Of a DNA stretch of 64,000 bases, positions 53,945 through 62,427 are shown in pieces. Source of the DNA: Methylobacterium phyllostachyos (GTDB lineage: Bacteria; Pseudomonadota; Alphaproteobacteria; Rhizobiales; Beijerinckiaceae); the NCBI RefSeq assembly GCF_900103445.1, contig NZ_FNHS01000016.1, forward strand, positions 51,611 through 115,610, given 5' to 3'. Below the pieces are notes generated by a model that was not told the DNA's origin, did no database searches, and worked only from the letters and a program-made list of their open reading frames with translations. A program made the position numbers and the translations under genes. Numbering within the stretch: position 1 is the stretch's first letter; every line of letters begins with the position of its first letter.

Positions 53945-54628
53945 ATGGAGGTGCGCAGCGCCTTCATCACCTTTGAGGGCGGGGAGGGCGTCGGCAAGTC
54001 GACCCAGGTCGCCCGCCTCGCCGCGACCCTGCGGGCGCGCTCGGGCCGGGACGTGTGCGTGACCCGCGAGCCCGGCGGCTCGCCCCGGGCGGAGGAGATC
54101 CGGGCGGCCCTGCTCGACGGCGCCGCCAAGCCCTACGGTCCGTTCGCGGAGGCCCTGCTGTTCAGCGCCGCCCGGCTCGACCACCTCGACCGGCTGATCC
54201 GCCCGGCGCTCCGCCGGGGCGAGATCGTGCTGTGCGACCGGTTCATCGACTCGACGCGGGCCTACCAGGGCGCCGCGGGCGGCCTCGATCCGGGGACCGT
54301 CGCCGCCCTGGAGCGGGTGGTCGTCGGCCCGACCCGGCCGGACCTGACCCTGATCCTCGACCTCGACCCCGCGGCCGGCCTGGCCCGGGCAGCCGGGCGG
54401 GGCGCCGGGACGGGGCAGGGGGCCGACCGGTTCGAGGCCGAGGCCCTCGACTTCCACATCCGGCTCCGGGAGGCTTTTCTGGCGATCGCCCGGGCGGAGC
54501 CGGAGCGTTGCGCGGTGATCGAGGCCGGCCGCGACCCCGATACGGTCGAGGCCGCGATCCGCGACGTGGTGGCGGCCCGCCGGCCGGACCTGCTGCCGGC
54601 CGAGGGGAGCCGGGGCGACGCGGCGTGA
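53945..54628 (+). CDS. tmk: Thymidylate kinase
   Basis: dTMP to dTDP, 227 residues. P-loop FEGGEGVGKSTQVARL, the DR motif in LCDRFIDSTRAYQGAA and the lid Arg-rich region are present. ATG 53945 has GAGGA upstream, 37 bp after the carboxypeptidase stop. tmk followed by holB is a conserved alphaproteobacterial pair. Confidence 0.95.
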   Translation: MEVRSAFITFEGGEGVGKSTQVARLAATLRARSGRDVCVTREPGGSPRAEEIRAALLDGAAKPYGPFAEALLFSAARLDHLDRLIRPALRRGEIVLCDRFIDSTRAYQGAAGGLDPGTVAALERVVVGPTRPDLTLILDLDPAAGLARAAGRGAGTGQGADRFEAEALDFHIRLREAFLAIARAEPERCAVIEAGRDPDTVEAAIRDVVAARRPDLLPAEGSRGDAA

Positions 54629-54721
54629 GGGACGGGCGCCGCCTCTCCCCGTGTGCCGGCAGGGTCGCCAGGGGAGCACGGAGGGGCTAGAGCCCGCCGG
54701 AACGAGATTTCGGGACGCGCC

Positions 54722-55774
54722 ATGAAGCCCATCGACCGCGCCGCCGACGATGTCGAGCCCGGCGACCTGCCGGGCATCCCGCGCCCGCGCGAGACCCTCG
54801 GGCTCGTCGGCCACGAGGCCGCCGCCGAGTCTTTCGCGGCCGGGATCGCGGCCGGGCGCCTGCACCATGCGTGGCTGATTGCGGGCGCCCCCGGCATCGG
54901 CAAGGCGACGCTGGCCTACCGGGTCGCCCGCCGCCTGCTCGCCCATCCCGGAGGCGGGGGCCCGGCCGGGCTCGACGTGGCGCCGGACGATCCCGTCACC
55001 GGCAAGGTCGCGGGCCTGTCGCATCCGAACCTCGTGGCCCTGCGCCGCCACCGGGTCGCGGGCGCCAAGGCGCTGCCGACCAAGATCTCGGTCGACATGG
55101 TCCGCCGGGCGCTCGACCTGTTCGCCGCGACGGCGGCGGATTCCGGCTGGAGGGTCTGCATCCTCGACAGCGCCGAGGACCTGAACGCCAACGCCGCCAA
55201 CGCCCTGCTCAAGGTGCTGGAGGAGCCGCCGCCCCGGGCGCTGTTCCTGATCCTGTCGCACCAGCCCGGCCGGCTGCTCCCGACGATCCGCTCCCGCTGC
55301 CGGGCGCTGATGCTGCGCCCGCTGAGCCCTGAGGCGGTCGCCCGGGTGGTGCGCGCCCTGCCCGAGCCGTTCGCGCAGCCGGACGACGCGGCGCTCGCCC
55401 GGGCGGTGTCGTTGAGCGAGGGCTCGGTCGCCCGGGCGCTGGCGATGCTCGATCCGGTGACCGCCGGCCTCGTGGCCGAGGTGGAGACCCTACTGGCGCG
55501 GGCGCGCAATCCCGATTGGGGCCGGGTGCTCAAGCTCGCCGAGACCCTGGCGGGCCGGGACGCGGAGGCGCGGTTCGAGGCCGCCCAGGACGCGGTGCTG
55601 CGCTTCGTCTCCTCCGAGCTCGACCGGCGCCGCGACGAGCCGCCCGTGCGCCTCGCGGCCCTGGTGGAGGTCGCCGAGCGGTTCGGCCGCGCCGCCCGGG
55701 AGGCCGCCATCTACAACCTCGACCGGCGGCCGGTGGTGCTGTCGCTGTTCGGGGAGCTGGCGGAAGTGGGGTAG
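54722..55774 (+). CDS. holB: DNA polymerase III delta-prime subunit
   Basis: Clamp-loader subunit, 350 residues. AAA+ domain with GAPGIGKATLAYRVARRLL, DSAEDLNANAANALLKVLEE and the sensor/SRC motif IRSRCRALMLRPLSPEAVA. The C-terminal helical domain ends RRPVVLSLFGELAEVG. metG normally follows closely in this class, but here about 4 kb intervenes, and the last 108 bases of holB recur at 58033-58140. Confidence 0.95.
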   Translation: MKPIDRAADDVEPGDLPGIPRPRETLGLVGHEAAAESFAAGIAAGRLHHAWLIAGAPGIGKATLAYRVARRLLAHPGGGGPAGLDVAPDDPVTGKVAGLSHPNLVALRRHRVAGAKALPTKISVDMVRRALDLFAATAADSGWRVCILDSAEDLNANAANALLKVLEEPPPRALFLILSHQPGRLLPTIRSRCRALMLRPLSPEAVARVVRALPEPFAQPDDAALARAVSLSEGSVARALAMLDPVTAGLVAEVETLLARARNPDWGRVLKLAETLAGRDAEARFEAAQDAVLRFVSSELDRRRDEPPVRLAALVEVAERFGRAAREAAIYNLDRRPVVLSLFGELAEVG

Positions 55775-55888
55775 GGCGGTTCGTCGCGATCCCGCGGGTT
55801 GGCATCAGCCCCGCGAAACTTTCCCTCCGTCGGCCCCGTAAGGGCGCGCGCTGCCCCGCTGATCGGGGCTCGGACGGAAGGACACACG

Positions 55889-56458
55889 ATGCCCACCCAG
55901 AACACCGGCCGCCGCACGGCCAAGGCGCTCGCCCTGACCCTCGCGCTCGGCCTCGGCATGAGCGGCGCGGCCTATGCCAAGAACCCGATGGTCGGCGGCG
56001 CGCCGATGTACGCCCAGAAGACCATCGTCGAGAACGCGGTCAACTCGAAGGATCACACCACCCTGGTCGCCGCCGTGAAGGCCGCCGGCCTCGTCGACAC
56101 GCTGAACGGCCCGGGCCCGTTCACGGTGTTCGCGCCCACCAACGCGGCCTTCGCCAAGCTGCCGCCGGGCACGGTGGAGAACCTCGTGCAGCCGCAGAAC
56201 AAGGCGACGCTGACGAAGATCCTGACCTACCACGTGGTTCCGGGCGTCTACACCGCCAAGGAGCTGATGGCGCTGGCCAAGAAGCCCCAAGGACAGAACC
56301 AACTGACCACCGTCGAGGGTGAGCCGCTCGGCGTCTCCGTGCAGGGCAAGAAGGTCTACATCACCGACGTGAAGGGCAACACCGCCACGGTGACCATCCC
56401 GAACGTCATGCAGTCGAACGGCGTCATCCACGTCATCAACGCCGTGCTGATGCCGTAA
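55889..56458 (+). CDS. Secreted fasciclin-domain protein
   Basis: A 189-residue protein with a signal peptide (about 1-30, ending GAAYA) and one FAS1 domain (about 45-187): LVAAVKAAGLVDTLNGPGPF, TVFAPTNAAFAKLPPGTVEN, LTYHVVPGVYTAKEL and the final NGVIHVINAVLMP. FAS1 proteins mediate adhesion or matrix binding; mycobacterial homologues MPT70/MPT83 belong to the SigK regulon. Start at 55889 with GGAAGG upstream. It converges on an anti-sigma/sigma pair, which may control it. Confidence 0.92.
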   Translation: MPTQNTGRRTAKALALTLALGLGMSGAAYAKNPMVGGAPMYAQKTIVENAVNSKDHTTLVAAVKAAGLVDTLNGPGPFTVFAPTNAAFAKLPPGTVENLVQPQNKATLTKILTYHVVPGVYTAKELMALAKKPQGQNQLTTVEGEPLGVSVQGKKVYITDVKGNTATVTIPNVMQSNGVIHVINAVLMP

Positions 56459-56516
56459 GGCGCGGACGCCCGCGGCCCGCGAGGGCTGCGGGCCTCTACC
56501 GGCCCGCCGCGGCCGG

Positions 56517-57221
56517 TCACTCGGCGATCAGTTTGCCGGTGTAGATCACCGGACCCGTGGGCTGGCCGCTGGGCGAGCCCCCGGGCGGCTCGACCGAGAC
56601 GGCGATCACCCCGTCCGGGGCCGTGCCCTGGGGCAGCCGCACCTGACTGGGGGCCCCGCCGACGAGGCCGAGGGGCTTCGGGCCTTCGGCGCCGACGTAC
56701 CACAGTTCCAAGCTCCGCCCCGCGGGCGCATCGGCCCCGACCGGCCTGACCTGCGCGAGGCCGGTCCGCGTGTCGACCCGCACGATCAGCGCCGGCACCG
56801 CCCCGCCCCCCTGCACGACGGCCAGATAGCGCCCGCCCGCCGGGCTCCGGGATGGGCCGATCGCCACGAACAGCGCGAGGCCGGCGGCGAGCAGGCCGGA
56901 CCCCGCCGCGGCGACCTGCCAGCGCCGCAACCGGCGCCGCAGGTGGCGGAGTTGGTCCCCGGCACCAGCGGCCCCGTCGGGCAGCGCGCGCAGCAGCGCA
57001 GCGCGGACCCGCGGCGGCGGCGCCACGGGCGGCACGGCCCCCATCAGCGGCGCCAGACGCCGCTCCCAGGCGCGGATACGGCCGGCCGTCTCGGGATCGC
57101 GGGTCGCATCGCGCTCCAGGGCCGCCCGCTCCTGGGCGTCGAGCGTCCCGAGGGCGTATTCGGCCGCCCGCAGCTCGGGATCGGGCATCGGCTCCGGGCC
57201 GGGCGCGCCGCCGCCGCTCAC
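56517..57221 (-). CDS. Anti-sigma-K factor RskA-like membrane protein
   Basis: A 234-residue anti-sigma factor. The N-terminal zinc-less anti-sigma domain (about 15-85, AAEYALGTLDAQERAALERD) is followed by a TM helix (about 100-122) and a C-terminal RskA domain (about 130-230: LELWYVGAEGPKPLGLVGGA). It starts at GTG 57221 overlapping the sigma stop (GTGA), so both are cotranslated. It should hold the ECF sigma at the membrane until a periplasmic signal triggers release. Confidence 0.88.
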   Translation of the reverse strand: MSGGGAPGPEPMPDPELRAAEYALGTLDAQERAALERDATRDPETAGRIRAWERRLAPLMGAVPPVAPPPRVRAALLRALPDGAAGAGDQLRHLRRRLRRWQVAAAGSGLLAAGLALFVAIGPSRSPAGGRYLAVVQGGGAVPALIVRVDTRTGLAQVRPVGADAPAGRSLELWYVGAEGPKPLGLVGGAPSQVRLPQGTAPDGVIAVSVEPPGGSPSGQPTGPVIYTGKLIAE

Positions 57222-57814
57222 GAGACCGCCTCCAGGCAGGTCTTGAGGCCGGCGAGCGACCGGTGCAGCCAAGTCTTGATCGTGTTGACCGGCCTGTCGA
57301 AGTGCCGGGCGAGGTCCTCCCGCGATTGCCCCTCGCAATAGGCCAGCACCACGCAATCCCGGTGCAGGGGATCGAGCCGGCCGAGGCAGGCCAGGAGGGC
57401 GCTCCGGTCCATGAACGCCGCCGCCCCGTCATGCGGATCGATCAGCCGCGCCACCCAATCCTCGCCATTGTCCAAGTCCGGCCCCTGATGCTCGACAACC
57501 CGCCGGACGCTGTCGATGGCGCGGTTGCGGGCGATGGTGCAGAGCCAGGGCAGCGGCGGCCCGGCCTCCGGCCTGTAGGTGCCCGCCGCCTGCCAGATGC
57601 GCATGTAGACGTCCTGCAGCACGTCCTCGGCCGAGGCCCGATCCCGCTGAATACGCAGGATCAGGCCATAGAGTTTCGGGCTCGTGCGATCATAGAGTTC
57701 GGCCAGCTGGTCCGCCTCTCCGCGGGCGATCCCCGCAAGCAGCCGCCGCAGCGTGGCGTCGTCGGCCAAGGTCGCTCCCCACAGATGTTGAGACGCCTTC
57801 GCGCGGACGTCCAT
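57218..57814 (-). CDS. ECF RNA polymerase sigma factor (SigK-like)
   Basis: A 198-residue ECF sigma. Region 2 is about 30-100 (DRASAEDVLQDVYMRIWQAA) and region 4 about 135-190 (CVVLAYCEGQSREDLARHFD; RPVNTIKTWLHRSLAGLKTC). With the overlapping RskA-like anti-sigma and a fasciclin gene alongside, the layout mirrors mycobacterial SigK-RskA-MPT70/83. Its autoregulated promoter should lie in 57815-58030; no clear consensus was identified. Confidence 0.9.
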   Translation of the reverse strand: MDVRAKASQHLWGATLADDATLRRLLAGIARGEADQLAELYDRTSPKLYGLILRIQRDRASAEDVLQDVYMRIWQAAGTYRPEAGPPLPWLCTIARNRAIDSVRRVVEHQGPDLDNGEDWVARLIDPHDGAAAFMDRSALLACLGRLDPLHRDCVVLAYCEGQSREDLARHFDRPVNTIKTWLHRSLAGLKTCLEAVS

Positions 57815-58349
57815 CCGGATTCTGCTTTAGACCAAGCTTCGGCGTGGTGACGAGACTTTTGGTGGGCCGTTCGCGTCGCGGGTTCGGATTTTCGAATGTC
57901 GAGCCACGGGTCTGCCGGTGTAGAGCGGATCGCTGCGAAACCATCCGCACCGGATGTCCCGCGCAGCGTCCAGGCATTGATGCGGCGTGAAGAACGCATG
58001 CGATCACAGCATGCGCGCTCGGCGACCCCGTTGAGGTCGCCAAGCGATTCGGCCGCGCCGCCCGGAAGGCTGCCATCTCCAACCTCGACCGGCGGCCGGT
58101 AGTGCTGTCGCTGTTCGAGGATCTGGCGGAGGTGGGGTAGGGGCGAGTTGGGATCGACCCAAGCCGCCTGTGCAACTGATCCGGGCGTTCCCGAAAGGGG
58201 TCATGCGTCGGCAGACTGGCATGTTCGGCTCTGGGTGGATTTCCGCCGATCCGCTTTTGGATGGCAAGTCATGAGTGCGGACGTCGCCGCGTTCGCGAAC
58301 GCTCCCGAGAGAAAACCGGCGGTCGCATTTGTTGGGAATGGCAAACCGA
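57815..58349. other. Gene-free region around the holB remnant
   Basis: 535 bp upstream of the sigma gene. 57815-58032 likely contains the sigma promoter; 58033-58140 is a diverged copy of the holB 3' end. 58141-58349 shows nothing recognisable. Confidence 0.5.
58033..58140 (+). pseudogene. Duplicated, diverged 3' end of holB
   Basis: 108 bp aligning without gaps to 55667-55774 with nine substitutions by hand count. It still reads in frame as EVAKRFGRAARKAAISNLDR then RPVVLSLFEDLAEVG and stop. Most changes are conservative at protein level, which suggests it is the end of another holB allele and not a decayed recent copy. There is no start or upstream holB sequence. Confidence 0.85.
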
Positions 58350-58622
58350 TCACCCGCGATCGGACGCAGCGTGTCGATAAGAGCGATGCGAGAGGCACAG
58401 ACCTAGCGCAGCGCTGCCGACGAGGATGGGTATGAGGATGGGCCAGAAGATAAAGGCGGCCATCGACTGGCTGGCAGGCGGAAGCGCGTGAAGACCGCCT
58501 ATGATCATACCGCAGCCGATGCATAACGAGCCGACTGCCGCTCCGGCACCGATCAGCAAGGCTTTCAGGGTTGGACGCGTCATACGTTCGCTTCCGTGCT
58601 CCTGTTCAGCCTGATCATTCAT
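58350..58622 (-). CDS. Small membrane protein (90 aa)
   Basis: Two hydrophobic segments (about residues 19-42 and 53-75; LLIGAGAAVGSLCIGCGMII, then FIFWPILIPILVGSAALGLC) in a 90-residue protein. Codon use and base composition are less GC-biased than the neighbours, fitting acquired DNA. The family is not recognised. Start 58622 (AGGA upstream) or 58583. Confidence 0.5.
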   Translation of the reverse strand: MNDQAEQEHGSERMTRPTLKALLIGAGAAVGSLCIGCGMIIGGLHALPPASQSMAAFIFWPILIPILVGSAALGLCLSHRSYRHAASDRG

Positions 58623-58653
58623 CCTGTATCAAAGTGGAAGGTGGATCACCTGC

Positions 58654-59181
58654 TCAGGAGGTCGGGCACGCTTTTCCGGATAACCCGTTGATCGCAGCCT
58701 CGATCGCGGCAACCGCTTCGTCCGGCGTGAGAAGTGCCGTATCCACCACCAGCCTGGGCGAGGTCCACGGCACGTAGTCGCGTTCTGTGACTGACGACCA
58801 CGAGGGAAGCTTAAACCCAGCTATGTCTGCGGTTCTGGCCTCGACGCGGCGTCGATGCTCCGTCCCATTGCTACAGATGATCTCGATCTTCATGAGGGGC
58901 ACAGCCTCCCCGTGAGCCACGTCCCGCCAACCCTGTCGGCTCTCTGGGACAGGATTGACGCTGTCGGCGATCACGAGGCTGCCGAGCCTGAGGTTCGATG
59001 CGGCCACGGCAAAGGCAACTACGTAGCCTGCCGCACCGATATCGGGGCCAAGCTTCGCATGGCGGGTCAGCGCATGCTCGATCTCGTCCACGCGGACGTA
59101 GACAGCGGAACGCTTGGACGCGAGGGCCTTCCCCAGGGTCGTCTTACCTGTGCCGGGTAGTCCGCCAAGGACGACTAGCAT
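58654..59181 (-). CDS. P-loop AAA-type kinase-like protein
   Basis: 175 residues with Walker A GLPGTGKTTLGKALASKRSA, a DxD-like YVRVDEIEHAL, and later DSVNPVPESRQGWRDVA. It resembles predicted small-molecule kinases of the AAA_33/chloramphenicol-phosphotransferase type. AT-richer composition marks it as possibly acquired. Substrate unknown. Confidence 0.75.
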   Translation of the reverse strand: MLVVLGGLPGTGKTTLGKALASKRSAVYVRVDEIEHALTRHAKLGPDIGAAGYVVAFAVAASNLRLGSLVIADSVNPVPESRQGWRDVAHGEAVPLMKIEIICSNGTEHRRRVEARTADIAGFKLPSWSSVTERDYVPWTSPRLVVDTALLTPDEAVAAIEAAINGLSGKACPTS

Positions 59182-59997
59182 GCGGCCTCCAGGGCTCTGC
59201 TACGTCCGCTTATAGGTGCAGCCGCCTCGGTCGTGAACTACCGCTTGGGGTCGGAAGCGGAATGGCAGCTTAGGGGTAAACTCCGCCGGACCACTCCCAT
59301 CCCTTGACAATGTTCCTATTTTGTGCTCATTAGCCGCTACCTGTCCGCGGCGCTGCTGGGGTGACCCTTTGGGGTGATCCAGCGGCGTCCTTCGGGGGCC
59401 TGCCCGGTGGCTGACCGGTCGGGTCTGCGGATGGGGCGGTGCCCGCGTCGGTGGCTTTCAGCCGCCATCGCCCCGGGCGGCGGAACCGGTACGGGGCCGT
59501 ACCTCGGATGCGGGCGTGAGAAACAACGGGACCACCCGGCGGGGCTGAGGAAATGCCCCCGCGCCGACCCGCTTCTGGGCCGACCCCACGTGACCTGCGG
59601 ACCCGCCCACTACGAGGCGGGCACGGCTGGAAGGCCACAGCGCTTTGCGGGTTCCGGCGGTGCTTGGCACCGCGTCCGAGACCGTCTGCCGGCGCGTCGC
59701 AGGACCGGGCCGTCGCAAAGACACCGCGACGAGAAAGACGGCACCGGCCGGGGACCATGCCCGGTCGATGCCGCGGGCGCCGCGGGGATCGGATCCCGCG
59801 TGTATCCGGCCGACACCTGGGTCCCCGCGGCGTCCCGCGTCCCGCGTGTTCGTTTCTTCAGCCATGCCCCCGGCGCCACAGGCGCGCGGGGACGATCGCG
59901 CATGTCCGGATGGGGCCGCATCCGGGTCGTGCCGGGCGGGCCTTGCACCGGTTGCGTCCCGGCCGCTGCCGCGCGACAACGCGGGCAGCTTTTCGCG
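59182..59997. other. Gene-free 816-bp region upstream of metG
   Basis: The left part holds a promoter-like TTGACA box (59304). 59330-59997 is very G/C-rich and open in several frames, but none shows a gene-like composition or a recognised family. It separates the insert from metG and may be a long leader or filler. Confidence 0.5.
59304..59332 (+). promoter_or_regulatory. Sigma-70-like promoter with overlapping LexA-like half sites
   Basis: TTGACA (59304-59309), 17-bp spacer, TCATTA (59327-59332). The spacer contains GTTC-CTATTTT-GTGC, one base off the alphaproteobacterial LexA box GTTC-N7-GTTC. No SOS gene follows, so the match may be chance. Confidence 0.35.
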
Positions 59998-61596
59998 ATG
60001 ATCCGGAACACCACAGACGTGACGTCCAACGCCCCGGCGCAGCCCCACAAGACTTTTGGCCTCTCGACCGCGATCTCCTATCCCAACGGCGCGCCTCATA
60101 TCGGCCACGCCTACGAGGTGATCGCTGCCGACGCGATCGCGCGCTTCCACCGGCTCGACGGCTACGACGTGCTGTTCTCCACCGGGACGGACGAGCACGG
60201 CCTCAAGATCCAGCAGGCCGCGACCCGGGCCGGCACCACGCCGCGCGCTTACGTCGACGGCACGGCCGCCCGGTTCCAGGCCATGGCCGACCGGATGGAC
60301 TGCGCCTACGACCGCTTCATCCGCACCACCGAGCCCGGCCATTACGAAGCCGCCCAGGAGATCTGGCGGCGGATGGAGGCCAAGGGCGACATCTACCTCG
60401 ACAAATATGCCGGCTGGTACTCGGTCCGCGACGAGGCCTATTACGACGAATCCGAGACCCGCCTCCTGGAGGACGGCAGCCGCCGCAGCCTCGCCACCGA
60501 CACGCCGGTCGTGTGGATGGAGGAGGAGAATTTTCTGTTTCGTTTGTCCGCCTACCAGGACAGGCTGCTGAAGCTCTACGAGGAGCAGCCCGGCTTCATC
60601 GGGCCGGAAACCCGGAAGAACGAGGTGGCGAGCTTCGTGCGCTCCGGCCTCAAGGACCTCTCGGTCAGCCGCACCAATTTCGACTGGGGCGTGCCGGTGC
60701 CGGGGCATCCGAACCACGTGATGTACGTGTGGGTCGATGCGCTGACGAACTACCTGACGGTGACGGGCTTCCCCGACACGGAGAACCCCCAAAAAAAATT
60801 CTGGCCGATGGATCTGCACATCATCGGCAAGGACATCGTCCGGTTCCACGCGGTGTACTGGCCGGCCTTCCTGATGTCGGCCGGGCTGCCGCTGCCCAAG
60901 CGTGTCTTCGGCCACGGCTTCCTGCTCTCGAAGGGCGAGAAGATGTCGAAGTCGCTCGGCAACGTCCTCGACCCGTTCGAGCTCGCCGACACCTACGGCG
61001 TCGATCCGGTGCGCTACTTCGTGCTGCGCGAGGTGCCGTTCGGCGGCGACGGCAGCTACAGCCACGAGGCGATCATCGGCCGGATCAACGCCGACCTCGC
61101 CAACGACCTCGGCAACCTCGCCCAGCGCTCGCTCTCGATGGTGGCCAAGAACTGCGACGGCGCGGTGCCGGATCCGGGCTCCCTCGACGCGGCCGATACG
61201 GCGCTCCTGGCCCAGGCCGATGCCCTGCCGGCGCGGGCCCGCACCCTGATGGGCGATCTGGCGCTGCACGGCATCCTGGCCGAGATCTGGGCCGTGGTCG
61301 CCGAGGCGAACCGCTACTTCGCGGCGCAGGAGCCCTGGAAGCTCCGCAAGTCCGACCCGGCGCGGATGAACGCGGTGCTCTACACGACGCTGGAGAGCTT
61401 GCGGGTCTTCGGCATCCTGACCCAGCCCTTCGTGCCGGGGGCGGCGGCCAAACTCCTCGACCTGCTGGCGGTGCCGGCCGACCGGCGCCAGCTCGCCGAT
61501 GTGGGGGAGGGGGGCCGGCTCAAACCCGGCACGGCGCTCCCGGCCCCCGCGCCGATCTTCCCGCGCTTCGAGCGCCCCGAAGCTCCGGCCGCCTGA
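59998..61596 (+). CDS. metG: Methionyl-tRNA synthetase
   Basis: Charges tRNA-Met; 532 residues. HIGH motif as GAPHIGHAYEVIAADAIAR, KMSKS loop as GEKMSKSLGNVLDPF, and anticodon-binding domain about 390-500. It lacks the four-Cys zinc cluster of E. coli MetG and is the short form common in alphaproteobacteria. ATG 59998 is taken as the start; upstream in-frame codons lie in the low-information leader. The gene is followed closely by tatD and an MBL-fold gene. Confidence 0.95.
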   Translation: MIRNTTDVTSNAPAQPHKTFGLSTAISYPNGAPHIGHAYEVIAADAIARFHRLDGYDVLFSTGTDEHGLKIQQAATRAGTTPRAYVDGTAARFQAMADRMDCAYDRFIRTTEPGHYEAAQEIWRRMEAKGDIYLDKYAGWYSVRDEAYYDESETRLLEDGSRRSLATDTPVVWMEEENFLFRLSAYQDRLLKLYEEQPGFIGPETRKNEVASFVRSGLKDLSVSRTNFDWGVPVPGHPNHVMYVWVDALTNYLTVTGFPDTENPQKKFWPMDLHIIGKDIVRFHAVYWPAFLMSAGLPLPKRVFGHGFLLSKGEKMSKSLGNVLDPFELADTYGVDPVRYFVLREVPFGGDGSYSHEAIIGRINADLANDLGNLAQRSLSMVAKNCDGAVPDPGSLDAADTALLAQADALPARARTLMGDLALHGILAEIWAVVAEANRYFAAQEPWKLRKSDPARMNAVLYTTLESLRVFGILTQPFVPGAAAKLLDLLAVPADRRQLADVGEGGRLKPGTALPAPAPIFPRFERPEAPAA

Positions 61597-61603
61597 CGAC
61601 CCG

Positions 61604-62404
61604 ATGCTCATCGACAGCCACTGCCACCTCGATTTTCCGGATTTCTCCGCCGACCTGCCCGGCGTGATCGCCCGCGCCAAGGCGGCGGGGGTGACCGGCA
61701 TGCTCACGATCTCGACCCGGGTCGCCAAGGCCGACACCTACCGGGCGATCGCCGAGGCCCACCCGGAGGTCTGGCACACGATCGGCACCCATCCGGACGG
61801 CGCCGCCGAGGAGCCGGACGTGCCCGCCGAGACGATCGCGGCGCTCGCCACGAGCAGCCCGCGCTGCGTCGGGATCGGCGAGGCGGGTCTCGACTACCAC
61901 TATCCCGACGCCGCCCCGGAGGCGGTTCAGGAGCGGGTGCTGCGCGCCCATATCGCGGCCTCCCGCGAGGCCGGCCTGCCGCTGGTGATCCACGCCCGCG
62001 ACGCCGACGACCACATGGAGCGGGTGCTCGCCGACGAGATGGCCCGTGCGCCGTTCCGGGCGGTGCTGCACTGCTTCTCCTCCGGCCCCCGGCTGGCGGA
62101 AGCCGGGGTGGAGCTGGGGCTGTACGTGTCGTTCTCCGGCATCGTAACCTTCCGGCGCTCGCACGCCCTGCGCGACATCGCCCGGGCCGTGCCCCTCGAC
62201 CGGATCCTGGTGGAGACCGACGCGCCGTTCCTCGCCCCCGAGCCCCATCGTGGGCGGACCAACGAGCCGGCCTACACGGCCGACACCGCCCGGTCCCTGG
62301 CCGGGACCCTGGGGCTCGCCCGGGAGGAGCTGGCCCGGATCACCACCGCGAATTTTTTCCGATTGTTCGACAAGGCCGCCGGAACGCCTCCGGGCGCCGC
62401 GTGA
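61604..62404 (+). CDS. TatD-family metal-dependent hydrolase (DNase)
   Basis: A 266-residue TIM-barrel nuclease. Metal ligands are in IDSHCHLDFPDF (HxH), GIGEAGLDYHY (Glu), LVIHARDADDH (His), VLHCFSSG (His) and VETDAPFLAP (Asp). It acts in DNA repair or degradation (family knowledge). ATG 61604 lies seven bases after the metG stop. Confidence 0.93.
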   Translation: MLIDSHCHLDFPDFSADLPGVIARAKAAGVTGMLTISTRVAKADTYRAIAEAHPEVWHTIGTHPDGAAEEPDVPAETIAALATSSPRCVGIGEAGLDYHYPDAAPEAVQERVLRAHIAASREAGLPLVIHARDADDHMERVLADEMARAPFRAVLHCFSSGPRLAEAGVELGLYVSFSGIVTFRRSHALRDIARAVPLDRILVETDAPFLAPEPHRGRTNEPAYTADTARSLAGTLGLAREELARITTANFFRLFDKAAGTPPGAA

Positions 62405-62427
62405 CGGGTTAGGAGCGGGAGATCCGG

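Noticed and set aside
59330..59758. Minus-strand 142-codon frame upstream of metG
   Set aside because: Pro/Arg/Gly/Ala-rich shadow-like composition, no family; the region is treated as gene-free.
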